DNA from: Luteibacter aegosomatis
GTDB lineage: Bacteria > Pseudomonadota > Gammaproteobacteria > Xanthomonadales > Rhodanobacteraceae
Assembly: GCF_023078455.1 (NCBI RefSeq)
Contig: NZ_CP095740.1
Location: 2,158,001-2,222,000, forward strand
Length of the DNA stretch: 64,000 nucleotides
Reading direction: 5' to 3'
The position numbers were made by a program, and so were the translations under genes. Below the pieces are notes generated by a model. The model was not told the DNA's origin, made no database searches, and saw only the letters and a program-made list of their open reading frames with translations. Shown here piece after piece: positions 28,505-36,220 of the stretch; the first letter of the stretch is position 1; every line of letters begins with the position of its first letter.

Positions 28505-29506
28505 ATGTTTCAGTCAGCCCGGTCCCGTACGCTGCGGGTGCTTCGATCCGCGATCGACGGCTTCAGCGATGATGAACTCATGACGCGCGCGGCGGCACTG
28601 GCGTTCTATGCCGCCCTTTCGGTCGCGCCGCTGCTGCTTCTGCTGGTCTGGATCATCGCCATGTTGAACCCTGGCTGGCAGGACCAACTGGTGGAGGCGC
28701 TGAACACCGTCGTCGGAAAGAAGGCGGCCGAGGTGCTGGTGACCGTGATCCAGAGCGCGCAGGACCATCCCCGGCTGGGCAACATCGCGGGCATCGTCGG
28801 CCTGGGCGTGACGCTGTTCAGCGCATCGGCGGTGTTCGCGCAGCTCCAGGGCACGCTGGATCGGGTGTGGCGGGTCAAACCCAAGCCCGGCCAGGCGGTG
28901 GGCGCGTGGTTGCGGGCGCGGGCGCGCGCTTTCGCGCTGCTGGTGGGCGTGACCTTCCTCCTGATCGTCTCGTTGGTGATCAGCGCCCTCATCGAGGGCA
29001 TCCTCGGACGCGATGGAACCGCATGGAATGCCCTGAAGTACGGCGTGTCGGTGCTGGTCTTCGCCGGGGCGTTCGGCATGATGTTCCGCCTGCTTCCCGA
29101 TGCGCGCATCGACTGGAGCGACGCCATCTTCGGCGCCGTGCTCACCACCGTGCTGTTCCTCCTGGGCGAGTTCGTCATCGGGCTTTACGTGGCCCACAGT
29201 GACGTGGGTGGCTCTTACGGCCCCGCCGGCGCCTTCGTGGTGCTGCTGGTCTGGACGTATTACTCCTCGCTCATCGTGTTGATGGGCGCGGAGCTGACGC
29301 GCGGCGTGGCGGAGGCGAGGGGAAAGGGAATCCGCCCGAGCATGCATGCCGTGCGGATCGAAGCCGCTCCGGCGGAGATCGAGGCGCACGCTTCCCGCCC
29401 TGTTACGAAGGAGGCCGTCGCATACCGGAAGCGTGCGGTTACCAGGTTGACATGGGTGGCGACCGGCGTGCTGGCGGGAATGATCGTCGCCCGGCATCGC
29501 CGATAG
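28505..29506 (+). CDS. YihY/BrkB-family inner membrane protein
   Basis: 333 residues. About six transmembrane helices and the family hallmarks: an early MTRAAALAFYAALSVAPLLLLL segment, the LDRVWRVKPKPG loop and the YGPAGAFVVLLVWTYYSSLIVLMGAELT region. The C-terminal tail is basic and ends in another hydrophobic helix. GGAGGAACCGCC immediately before the ATG gives a strong ribosome site. The family was once called ribonuclease BN in error; its real function is unknown. Confidence 0.9.
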   Translation: MFQSARSRTLRVLRSAIDGFSDDELMTRAAALAFYAALSVAPLLLLLVWIIAMLNPGWQDQLVEALNTVVGKKAAEVLVTVIQSAQDHPRLGNIAGIVGLGVTLFSASAVFAQLQGTLDRVWRVKPKPGQAVGAWLRARARAFALLVGVTFLLIVSLVISALIEGILGRDGTAWNALKYGVSVLVFAGAFGMMFRLLPDARIDWSDAIFGAVLTTVLFLLGEFVIGLYVAHSDVGGSYGPAGAFVVLLVWTYYSSLIVLMGAELTRGVAEARGKGIRPSMHAVRIEAAPAEIEAHASRPVTKEAVAYRKRAVTRLTWVATGVLAGMIVARHRR

Positions 29507-29516
29507 GGTCGGGTGC

Positions 29517-30332
29517 CTATGGAGCGCCTTTCAGATACGTGGACGGTTCCACCAGGGTGAACTGTTCCGACTCCACGGCATCCTTGCGCAGGTAGGTCAG
29601 GTGCCCGGCGCCGTACACCACGAAGATGCGGTCGTCCGGTGAGGCGGCCAGCGCCCGGATATGGTTGAAGATGCGCAGGTTGCGCGCATACCACTGCCCC
29701 ACCCAGGCGGCGCCGGGATTCATGGCGTCGTCGCCGATCTGCGCCAGGTCGAAATAGAGCTTCGCATCGGTGGCCATGTACGACGGCGAGTTCAACTGCA
29801 GGAACCACTCGGTGACGCTGTGCGAGCGGCGGAAGCGGGCCTCGTCGCCCACCCAGGCTTTCACGCGGGCGACGTGGGCATCGTATTGCGCCTGCTTGCC
29901 GTGGGCCTTGGCCCAGGCGACGTAATCGTAGTCTTCGTCCTTGCCAGGGGCGTCCTCGTTCCAGTCGATGGCATCCACGCGCTTCAGGCCCAGTTTCTTC
30001 GCCAGGCGAAGGCCGATCTGGTCGCGTTCGTCGGCCGTGAGCTCATAGGTACCGGCGAGGTAGGCCGCATAACGTTCGTCCAGCTTGGCCTGTTTGCTGG
30101 CGGCCCACTCGACGGCGACGTGGGTCGGCCTGAAGGCGGCCAGTCGATCGACCATGGCGATGATTTCCGCCTGGCGTTTCGGCGTCAGTACGTTCTCCAC
30201 CGTGGTGTTGACCACGTCGCGTCCCGGATTGTCCAGATGGGCCGATCCGAGGATCAGCAGTTGGGGACGGTCGGTGGCTTGGGCCGTGGCGGCCAGAAGA
30301 AAGGCGAGGAGGGCGACGAGCGTCGGTTTCAC
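29517..30332 (-). CDS. DUF5694 (TraB-like) exported protein
   Basis: 271 residues from a GTG start (AGGGAG 7 nt upstream). The signal peptide VKPTLVALLAFLLAATAQA is followed by LLILGSAHLDNPGRD, the hallmark of DUF5694, and by THVAVEWAAS and YGAGHLTYLRKD, which correspond to the conserved E and GHxxxL positions of the TraB/Tiki fold. Tiki relatives are membrane proteases, but no activity is established for this family. It converges on the YihY gene with 10 nt between stops. Confidence 0.8.
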   Translation of the reverse strand: MKPTLVALLAFLLAATAQATDRPQLLILGSAHLDNPGRDVVNTTVENVLTPKRQAEIIAMVDRLAAFRPTHVAVEWAASKQAKLDERYAAYLAGTYELTADERDQIGLRLAKKLGLKRVDAIDWNEDAPGKDEDYDYVAWAKAHGKQAQYDAHVARVKAWVGDEARFRRSHSVTEWFLQLNSPSYMATDAKLYFDLAQIGDDAMNPGAAWVGQWYARNLRIFNHIRALAASPDDRIFVVYGAGHLTYLRKDAVESEQFTLVEPSTYLKGAP

Positions 30333-30405
30333 ATGGTGCTCCCTGGGTTGGCGTGCGGGTGGGATGCGCCGGGAGCGGAAAGGGTTGAAAGCGGCGAAGG
30401 GCCGG

Positions 30406-30975
30406 TTACGGCGAGACGCGCAGGCGTTCGATGCGGTATTCGGGCAGGCGTTCGTGCATGTCGACCGAGTGCGACGGACAGTGGGCGATGAAGGATGCGA
30501 CGGCCTCATCGCCACCGAGCGGGTAATCCGTTTCGCCCGTCCAGTGCACGAGCACGATATCGGCATTCGGGGCCAAGGATGCGATTCGCCTGGCGAGCGT
30601 GGCGATCGCATGGGGTTGCAGGTAGTAGAGGATTTCCGAAAGCACCACCGCATCGTAGTCGCCGTCCCATTCGCCATCGGGAAGAAGGGCTTGCACGAAA
30701 CGGACGTTCGGCAGCGCTTCGCAGGTTTTCCGGGCCGCGTCGAGCGCGATGGGCGAGACGTCCACCGCCGTCACCCGGTCCGCGCGTAGCGCGAGGTGGC
30801 GGGTCAGCTCGCCGATCGAGCAGCCCAGTTCCAGCAGGTGCGAATAGCGCGTGCGAGGCAAGGCGTCGAGGGTTCGCGCGTATTTCCGTCGTTCGTAGCG
30901 GCTCGTCCGGAAGCGCCAGGGATCCGGGTTCGCCTCGTACAAGGCATCGAAATACGCACGGCCGAAATCATTCAT
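30406..30975 (-). CDS. NodS-like SAM-dependent methyltransferase
   Basis: 189 residues. Class I methyltransferase with LLELGCSIGELTRHLA (motif I), TAVDVSPIAL (post-I) and YDAVVLSEILYYL (motif IV). It starts MNDFGRAYFDALYEANPDPW, the typical N-terminus of the NodS subgroup, which N-methylates chito-oligosaccharides in rhizobia. It is the last gene of a four-gene operon; its ATG overlaps the PIG-L stop by 8 nt. The substrate is unknown, but the deacetylase and glycosyltransferase upstream suggest a sugar-containing molecule. Confidence 0.87.
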   Translation of the reverse strand: MNDFGRAYFDALYEANPDPWRFRTSRYERRKYARTLDALPRTRYSHLLELGCSIGELTRHLALRADRVTAVDVSPIALDAARKTCEALPNVRFVQALLPDGEWDGDYDAVVLSEILYYLQPHAIATLARRIASLAPNADIVLVHWTGETDYPLGGDEAVASFIAHCPSHSVDMHERLPEYRIERLRVSP

Positions 30976-31690
30976 GGATGCGGATGAGTACCTCGTGGGG
31001 CTGGCAGAGGCGATCGACCATCTGCCGGGGCAAGGTGAAGGCCTCCTCGGCATCGTCGACGACGAGGCCGTGTTGCGAGCGATGCGCCGCGATGGCCCTG
31101 CGTTTGGCGTCCAGACGGGCCGACACGTCCAGGCGCACCCCCGAAAGGCTTTCGTCGGCCGGCGTGTCCGACATCCACGTCCATACCGGGTAGGCCCACA
31201 ATGCCGCGCCCGTCTTGAGACTGGCGTCGCGGGCCCACGCAAAGGATCGGCGGTGATCGGGGTGCGGGTCGGTATCGGAGGTGACGCACACGATGGTGTC
31301 CGGCGTCATGAATGCCGCCAGCGCCTCGACGGCCTGCCCGGCGTGAGGCAGCGTCGAGAGTCCACCGTCGGGAAGGTCGAGGAAATGGGCGGCGTTCCGG
31401 CCGGGCGCGAGGATATCCACCGCTCGCGTGGCTTCTTCCCGGCGCACCCGGGCCAGCACGGCGGGCGGATGGGTGGGGGAGCCGCGATGGGAGCCCTCGC
31501 CGCTGGTGACGAAGACCACGTCGACCGCGTGGTTCAGCGCGGCGGCTGACGCGATGAGGCCACCCATGCCCAGGCTCTCATCGTCGGGATGGGGTGCGAT
31601 TACCAGCAGCGATTTCCGGTCGAGCCACGACGCGACGTCGACGAGGGGGAAGCCGGCGAATACGTCGGCGTGGGAGCGGGGAGGTGTCAT
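30968..31690 (-). CDS. PIG-L family N-deacetylase
   Basis: 240 residues. Zinc-dependent deacetylase fold with the metal motif APHPDDESLGMGG (His-Pro-Asp-Asp, about 33-45), then FVTSGEGSHRGS and the third metal region SDTDPHPDHRR. Relatives deacetylate GlcNAc-inositol, mycothiol precursors or N-acetyl sugars on antibiotics. It is coupled to the acyl-CoA dehydrogenase upstream by ATGA and to the methyltransferase downstream by an 8-nt overlap, so all act in one pathway. Confidence 0.9.
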   Translation of the reverse strand: MTPPRSHADVFAGFPLVDVASWLDRKSLLVIAPHPDDESLGMGGLIASAAALNHAVDVVFVTSGEGSHRGSPTHPPAVLARVRREEATRAVDILAPGRNAAHFLDLPDGGLSTLPHAGQAVEALAAFMTPDTIVCVTSDTDPHPDHRRSFAWARDASLKTGAALWAYPVWTWMSDTPADESLSGVRLDVSARLDAKRRAIAAHRSQHGLVVDDAEEAFTLPRQMVDRLCQPHEVLIRIHE

Positions 31691-32829
31691 GTCGCCCAGC
31701 ATTCCAGCAGCGGTAGACCTTTCGCAAGCACGCGGCCGGCGACGCCGTCGCGGATGGCGTCGGGCACCGGTTGGCGCAGGTAGGTGGCCAGGTCGCGCGC
31801 GATGCGCTCGACGGGATCGCCCGTCATCATCGATCGCAGGCCGAGCGAGCGCTGCGCGAGGTCGATGATTTCCATGCTTGCGCGTTCGACCGTGAGGCGA
31901 GCCATGCCGACATAGGCGATGGCGTCGTCGACGGCGACGTCCACGGTTTCCGCTCGCTTCGCCGCGCCCCAGGTCCACAGGCGAGCGGTTTCGACGAGCA
32001 TCGCGGCGTCGGCCAGACGGGCTCGTTGGTACGGATCGCCGTCGCGCCGGGTGACCGACAGCGAATCGCGCATGAGGTCGACCAGGGCGGCGGCCGCGCC
32101 GAGCTGCGCGGCAACGAAGCGCCACGCGCCCGCGGAAAACGCGGGCTGGCGGTGGTAGTCGTCGTGTTTGCCGAAGAGGTCTTCGTGGCGTACCTCGACG
32201 CCGTCGAAGTCCACGGTGCCCGTCATCGTGGCGCGCATGCCGTGGACCTTCCATCCGGAAAGATCCACGCGGGCGTTCGACACGTCGGGCCAGGCCATCA
32301 ACAGTTCGCCATCGCGCTCGGCCGTCACCAGCGGGCGGCGCAGGTCGCCGGCGCCCGAGCAGTAGATCTTCCGGCCACGCAATACCAAGCGCTGGCCGTC
32401 GCCCACGAGCCGCACGGGACCGTCGGGCGACGGCGCGTTCCAGACGCCCATGACGCCACCCCCGCTCACGTAGTCGACCAGTCTGCCGCGCTGCGCTTCG
32501 TCGCCGTGGGTCCACAGCAGCGCGAAGGCGTTCACGTGCCCTTCGTACAGGCGCGCCAGGGAAAGATGGGCGCCGCCGATGCCCGTGAGCACGTCGAAGA
32601 GCATGGGCATGCCGGAGGGAATCCAACCGAGTCCTTCACCGCCCTTCGCCGGCGGTAGCACGGCGGCAAGGAGCCCGGCCCTGCGCAACAGGTCCATCCC
32701 TTCGGAGGGATAAACCCCCTTGGCGTCATCCTCGATGGCGAACTCGCGGAGGCGTGGTAGCACGACCTCTGCAAGGGCGCGTTGGGCGTGGCCGACGTCG
32801 TGGGATCGGCGCAAGGGGTGGATGGTCAT
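31687..32829 (-). CDS. Acyl-CoA dehydrogenase-like flavoprotein
   Basis: 380 residues with the acyl-CoA dehydrogenase layout: helical N-domain, middle beta-domain (GVMGVWNAPSPDGPVRL, then GRKIYCSGAGDLRR and SGWKVHGMRATMTGTVDFDGVEV), C-terminal helical domain (MTGDPVERIARDLATYLRQPVPDAI). The usual catalytic Glu cannot be placed with confidence, so it may act on a non-classical substrate. It overlaps both neighbours by 4 nt within the GT2/ACAD/PIG-L/methyltransferase operon. Confidence 0.85.
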   Translation of the reverse strand: MTIHPLRRSHDVGHAQRALAEVVLPRLREFAIEDDAKGVYPSEGMDLLRRAGLLAAVLPPAKGGEGLGWIPSGMPMLFDVLTGIGGAHLSLARLYEGHVNAFALLWTHGDEAQRGRLVDYVSGGGVMGVWNAPSPDGPVRLVGDGQRLVLRGRKIYCSGAGDLRRPLVTAERDGELLMAWPDVSNARVDLSGWKVHGMRATMTGTVDFDGVEVRHEDLFGKHDDYHRQPAFSAGAWRFVAAQLGAAAALVDLMRDSLSVTRRDGDPYQRARLADAAMLVETARLWTWGAAKRAETVDVAVDDAIAYVGMARLTVERASMEIIDLAQRSLGLRSMMTGDPVERIARDLATYLRQPVPDAIRDGVAGRVLAKGLPLLECWAT

Positions 32830-33950
32830 GCGGCGGCCTCGCGTCGGCTGGGTGCTTCGGACGCGCGCCTGAGCCAATCGCGTGCCAATTCGATCTGCGT
32901 GGGCAGGGCCGCCGGGGAAAGCGGCTTGCGTGCCAGGGCGGACACGTTGGCCTCGATCCATTGCCAGGCGCGTTCGAAATACGGGCAGGGCTCGTCGGTC
33001 AGGCGGCCGGGGACGAGACCCAGGTGCATCGCCAAGAGATGGGGCGGCATGCCCGGCTCGAACACGGCGCGGGCCCTTGCGCGGACGGATGCCCGCATGA
33101 CGAGGCGATTCGTGGCTTCGAGCATCGGATCGCAGCGAGCGTTTTCCCTTCGGATGCGGTGTCGCAGCGTGTCGGCCATGCCCCCGCGGGCGCGCCCGGT
33201 CAGGCGAGCCGACGTGCGCACGCGGATGCGCGTGTCGTGGCGTACGCGTGCGCCATGGGCGGCGAGGGCAGCGACCAGCGCGCGGTCTTCGCCGCACGGT
33301 GGAGCGGGCAGGGCCGGCAGGCGGCGCAGTGCGTCGGCACGGAATCCGAGGGAGGCTCCGGAACGCGTACGATGGTTGGGCCAGGGATCGTGCTCCAGCG
33401 GATCGCAACAGGCCTCGATCTCGTCGAGCAAGGCGCCATAGGTCGCTTCGAGCCGTTGCCTCACGATCAGGTGAGCCGGCAGGGCAAGCTGCTCGTCGTG
33501 GCGTATGTCCACGTCGCCGGCCACGACGTCGCCATGCTCGAGCGCAGCGAGGTTCAGGGCAACCCAGTCGGGCCCGACCAGCGAATCGGCGTCGGTGGTC
33601 AACACCGCGGGCGTTCCCCTTCCCAGGGCCATGCCCAGGGTCACGGCACGTGCGCCGCCCGCGTGGTCGAGGCCCGTGGGCAATACGCATTCCACCATAT
33701 GCCAGGGGCGTTGCCAGTGCGCGAGTACGTCGAGTGCGCGACACCAGCTTGCGTCGGTGCAACCGTTGAGCACCAGGAGCAGGCCGAACGCATCGTTCCG
33801 CAGCCTTTGGTCGTGCAGCGCCCTGAGGCACGAGGGGATGCGTTCCGCCTCGTTGCGCACCGGGATCGCCACGGTGCAGCGGATAACGCTGGCCTGCGAC
33901 GCATGACCGACTTCCCTCAGGACGAGGGAGGCGTGGGCGGGGTGGGGCAT
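32826..33950 (-). CDS. Family 2 glycosyltransferase
   Basis: 374 residues. GT-A fold: CTVAIPVRNEAERIPSCLRAL at the N-terminus, the metal/nucleotide motif LTTDADSLVGPDW, and SGASLGFRADALRRLP with CGEDRAL as the acceptor region. No membrane segment. GGAGG just before the ATG makes it the first gene of a four-gene operon. The donor sugar and acceptor are unknown. Confidence 0.88.
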   Translation of the reverse strand: MPHPAHASLVLREVGHASQASVIRCTVAIPVRNEAERIPSCLRALHDQRLRNDAFGLLLVLNGCTDASWCRALDVLAHWQRPWHMVECVLPTGLDHAGGARAVTLGMALGRGTPAVLTTDADSLVGPDWVALNLAALEHGDVVAGDVDIRHDEQLALPAHLIVRQRLEATYGALLDEIEACCDPLEHDPWPNHRTRSGASLGFRADALRRLPALPAPPCGEDRALVAALAAHGARVRHDTRIRVRTSARLTGRARGGMADTLRHRIRRENARCDPMLEATNRLVMRASVRARARAVFEPGMPPHLLAMHLGLVPGRLTDEPCPYFERAWQWIEANVSALARKPLSPAALPTQIELARDWLRRASEAPSRREAAA

Positions 33951-34088
33951 GGATCCTCCGATGCGGAACGCGCGATGCCAGTCTTGCCGTGCGCTTTGTG
34001 GACATTTCGACGGTTCGGCGTGAGGGGCATGTGCACCGACGTGAACGGATCGCTAAGATCGGCCCGACATCCTGAGGGGAGAGGGTTC

Positions 34089-34523
34089 ATGTTCACTCGT
34101 CTGTTCGTCGCCGCCGCGATCCTGACCGCCGGTCCCGCCCACGCCGCTACGGACGATGCGGACGTATTGGCACCGGTCCATGCCTTCTTCGGCGGCATGG
34201 CGACATATGACCAGGCGGCGATGCGCGCCACCGTGCAGCCCGAAGGAAGCGTGGCGCTGTTGCGCAAGGGCAAGGTGGTGCGCCGGACGCTGGGCGAGTT
34301 CATCGACGGCATCAAGCCGGGAAAGGATCGGATCGAAGAGCGCATCTACGATCCGCTGGTGCGTGTGGACGACGACCTGGCGGTGGTGTGGACGCGGTAC
34401 GACTTTCGCGTCAACGGGCAAGTGAAGCATTGCGGTACCGACCTGATCCATCTGGTGAAGATGGAGGGGAAGTGGGTCATCGCCGGCGTGGCCGACAACA
34501 GTCGGGATACCTGTCCCGGATGA
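34089..34523 (+). CDS. Exported NTF2-like (SnoaL/DUF4440-type) protein
   Basis: 144 residues. Signal peptide MFTRLFVAAAILTAGPAHA, then a single cone-shaped NTF2-like domain (VLAPVHAFFGGMATYDQAAMRATV ... VWTRYDFRVNGQVKHCGTDLIHLVKMEGKWVIAGV). Such domains bind small hydrophobic ligands or act as enzymes; no catalytic residue can be assigned. A purine-rich GAGGGGAGAGGG precedes the ATG. A hydrolase gene follows 72 nt downstream on the same strand, so the two may be co-transcribed. Confidence 0.8.
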   Translation: MFTRLFVAAAILTAGPAHAATDDADVLAPVHAFFGGMATYDQAAMRATVQPEGSVALLRKGKVVRRTLGEFIDGIKPGKDRIEERIYDPLVRVDDDLAVVWTRYDFRVNGQVKHCGTDLIHLVKMEGKWVIAGVADNSRDTCPG

Positions 34524-34595
34524 GCGCGGACGGGGCGTTCGGCAACGTCCTGGCAAGCGTGCGATAAGATCCGGCGACCACGGGAGGAATGGCTC

Positions 34596-35327
34596 ATGAG
34601 CAAGCGTTGGCTGGCGTACCTGGCATTACTCGGCTGGACGGGACTGTCGGCCGCCCAATCCGCCGTTCCGGTGACCTTGCGTGCCGCCGACGGCGTCGAG
34701 GTGTCCGCGCTTTCGTACGAGGCTGCACATCCCCGCGCCTTGATCCTCCTGTTCCATCAGGCCGGTTTGGGCAAGGGGGAGTACGCCACCATCGCCCCGC
34801 GACTGGCGAAAGCGGGTTACAGCTCGCTCGCCGTCGACCAGCGATCCGGCGGCGGACTGTTCGGAACCAACCAGACCGCGGCGAAGCTCGGTCACGACGT
34901 GGGTTACCTCGATGCCAAGCCGGATCTGGTCGCCGCGCTACGCTGGGCGGAAGGCAAGCACCTTCCGGTCGTACTTTGGGGAAGCAGCTATTCGTCGTCA
35001 CTCGTCTTCGTGGTGGCGGCGGAGAACCCCGGCAAGGTGGCGGCGGTGATGGCGTTTTCGCCGGGCGAGTATTTCGACGACAAGACCCTGATCAGGCGCG
35101 CGGCGGCGAAGGTAAGCGTGCCCGTCTATGTGACGTCGTCGAGCGGGAAACAGGAAGTGGACGCGGCACGGGAGATCCTCGCCGCTTCCCCGTCCACGCG
35201 GAAAGTGCAGTACGTGCCGCCTCACGGCGTGCATGGGGCGTCGACGCTTATCGTGGAGAAGGATCCGCGGGGCGCCGACGAGAACTGGAAACAGGTGCTC
35301 GGCTTTCTCGGACAGGTCACGCGCTGA
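34596..35327 (+). CDS. Exported alpha/beta hydrolase (dienelactone-hydrolase-like)
   Basis: 243 residues. Signal peptide MSKRWLAYLALLGWTGLSAAQ, then an alpha/beta hydrolase with the nucleophile elbow WGSSYSSSL and the His region PHGVHGAST near the C-terminus; the acid residue is probably Asp in the preceding loop. The loop FHQAGLGKGEY forms the likely oxyanion region. The substrate is unknown. GGAGGAATGG lies upstream of the ATG. Confidence 0.82.
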   Translation: MSKRWLAYLALLGWTGLSAAQSAVPVTLRAADGVEVSALSYEAAHPRALILLFHQAGLGKGEYATIAPRLAKAGYSSLAVDQRSGGGLFGTNQTAAKLGHDVGYLDAKPDLVAALRWAEGKHLPVVLWGSSYSSSLVFVVAAENPGKVAAVMAFSPGEYFDDKTLIRRAAAKVSVPVYVTSSSGKQEVDAAREILAASPSTRKVQYVPPHGVHGASTLIVEKDPRGADENWKQVLGFLGQVTR

Positions 35328-35345
35328 GTACGAGCCGTATGACCG

Positions 35346-35410
35346 CGTCGCGATGACCGATTCTCAGCGATCACCGATTCTCATCGCGACGGGTTCCTGC
35401 GTGCGCAGGA
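35346..35410. terminator. Two hairpins between convergent genes
   Basis: CGTCGCGATGA (35346-35356) pairs with TCATCGCGACG (35381-35391) around a 24-nt loop that holds a direct repeat of ACCGATTCTCA. A second hairpin, TCCTGCG/CGCAGGA (35395-35410), follows at once. They occupy the gap between the hydrolase and the convergent stress-type gene, where a bidirectional terminator is expected. Confidence 0.5.
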
Positions 35411-35426
35411 GCGCCCCGAGGCACCT

Positions 35427-35948
35427 TCAACGATGTGGGTCGTGTCGCGTTTTCAGGCTGGGTCCTTCGCCGGGTAGCGGCAGGTCCTCGCCGCTTTTCT
35501 CGCTTCCGCGCCGCGCCGCATCCACGGCGCGTTCCACGTCTACCGCATCGCCGCGCGGTGCCTCCGGCCAAACGCCGAGTGCCTCGGTCGCCATCGGCGA
35601 CGAGGAGGCATCCACGCGGTAGGCGCCCGCCTGCTCGAGAAAGTTCCGGAGATCCGATTCGCTCATGCCGCTCTCTCCGGTTTCCAGTTCGAGCCAGGCG
35701 GCACCGAGCTGTTCCGGCCCGACCTCGTCGACGCGACGGCCAGCGGGCCAGCCTTCGGTCGGCCGGTCTGCCCGATGACTCAGGGACGACACGACGTTCG
35801 ACGGCGCGTTGTCGCTGCCCGCCGAGCCACGTACGCCACCGTCGGTGACGGGCAACACCCGGGACGAGGGAAAGCCGCGGGCCATCAACCGCTGCATGGC
35901 CGCCATGGCGCTGCCCTGGTCGGGGAAATGAGCGATAAGGTGGGTCAT
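35427..35948 (-). CDS. Hypothetical protein with YflT/general-stress-like N-terminus
   Basis: 173 residues. The N-terminal strand-helix THLIAHFPDQGSAMAAMQRLMARGFPSSRVLPV resembles the small alpha/beta domain of general stress protein 17M/YflT-like proteins. The middle is low-complexity and the C-terminus is charged and probably disordered. The start is 4 nt after the stop of the 49-residue gene upstream, so the two form an operon. The family assignment is tentative. Confidence 0.65.
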   Translation of the reverse strand: MTHLIAHFPDQGSAMAAMQRLMARGFPSSRVLPVTDGGVRGSAGSDNAPSNVVSSLSHRADRPTEGWPAGRRVDEVGPEQLGAAWLELETGESGMSESDLRNFLEQAGAYRVDASSSPMATEALGVWPEAPRGDAVDVERAVDAARRGSEKSGEDLPLPGEGPSLKTRHDPHR

Positions 35949-35952
35949 CGCC

Positions 35953-36177
<225 letters not shown>

Positions 36178-36220
36178 TCACGGGTATCCTTGTCGCCGAA
36201 GACGTATCCGTTGGAGTTCC

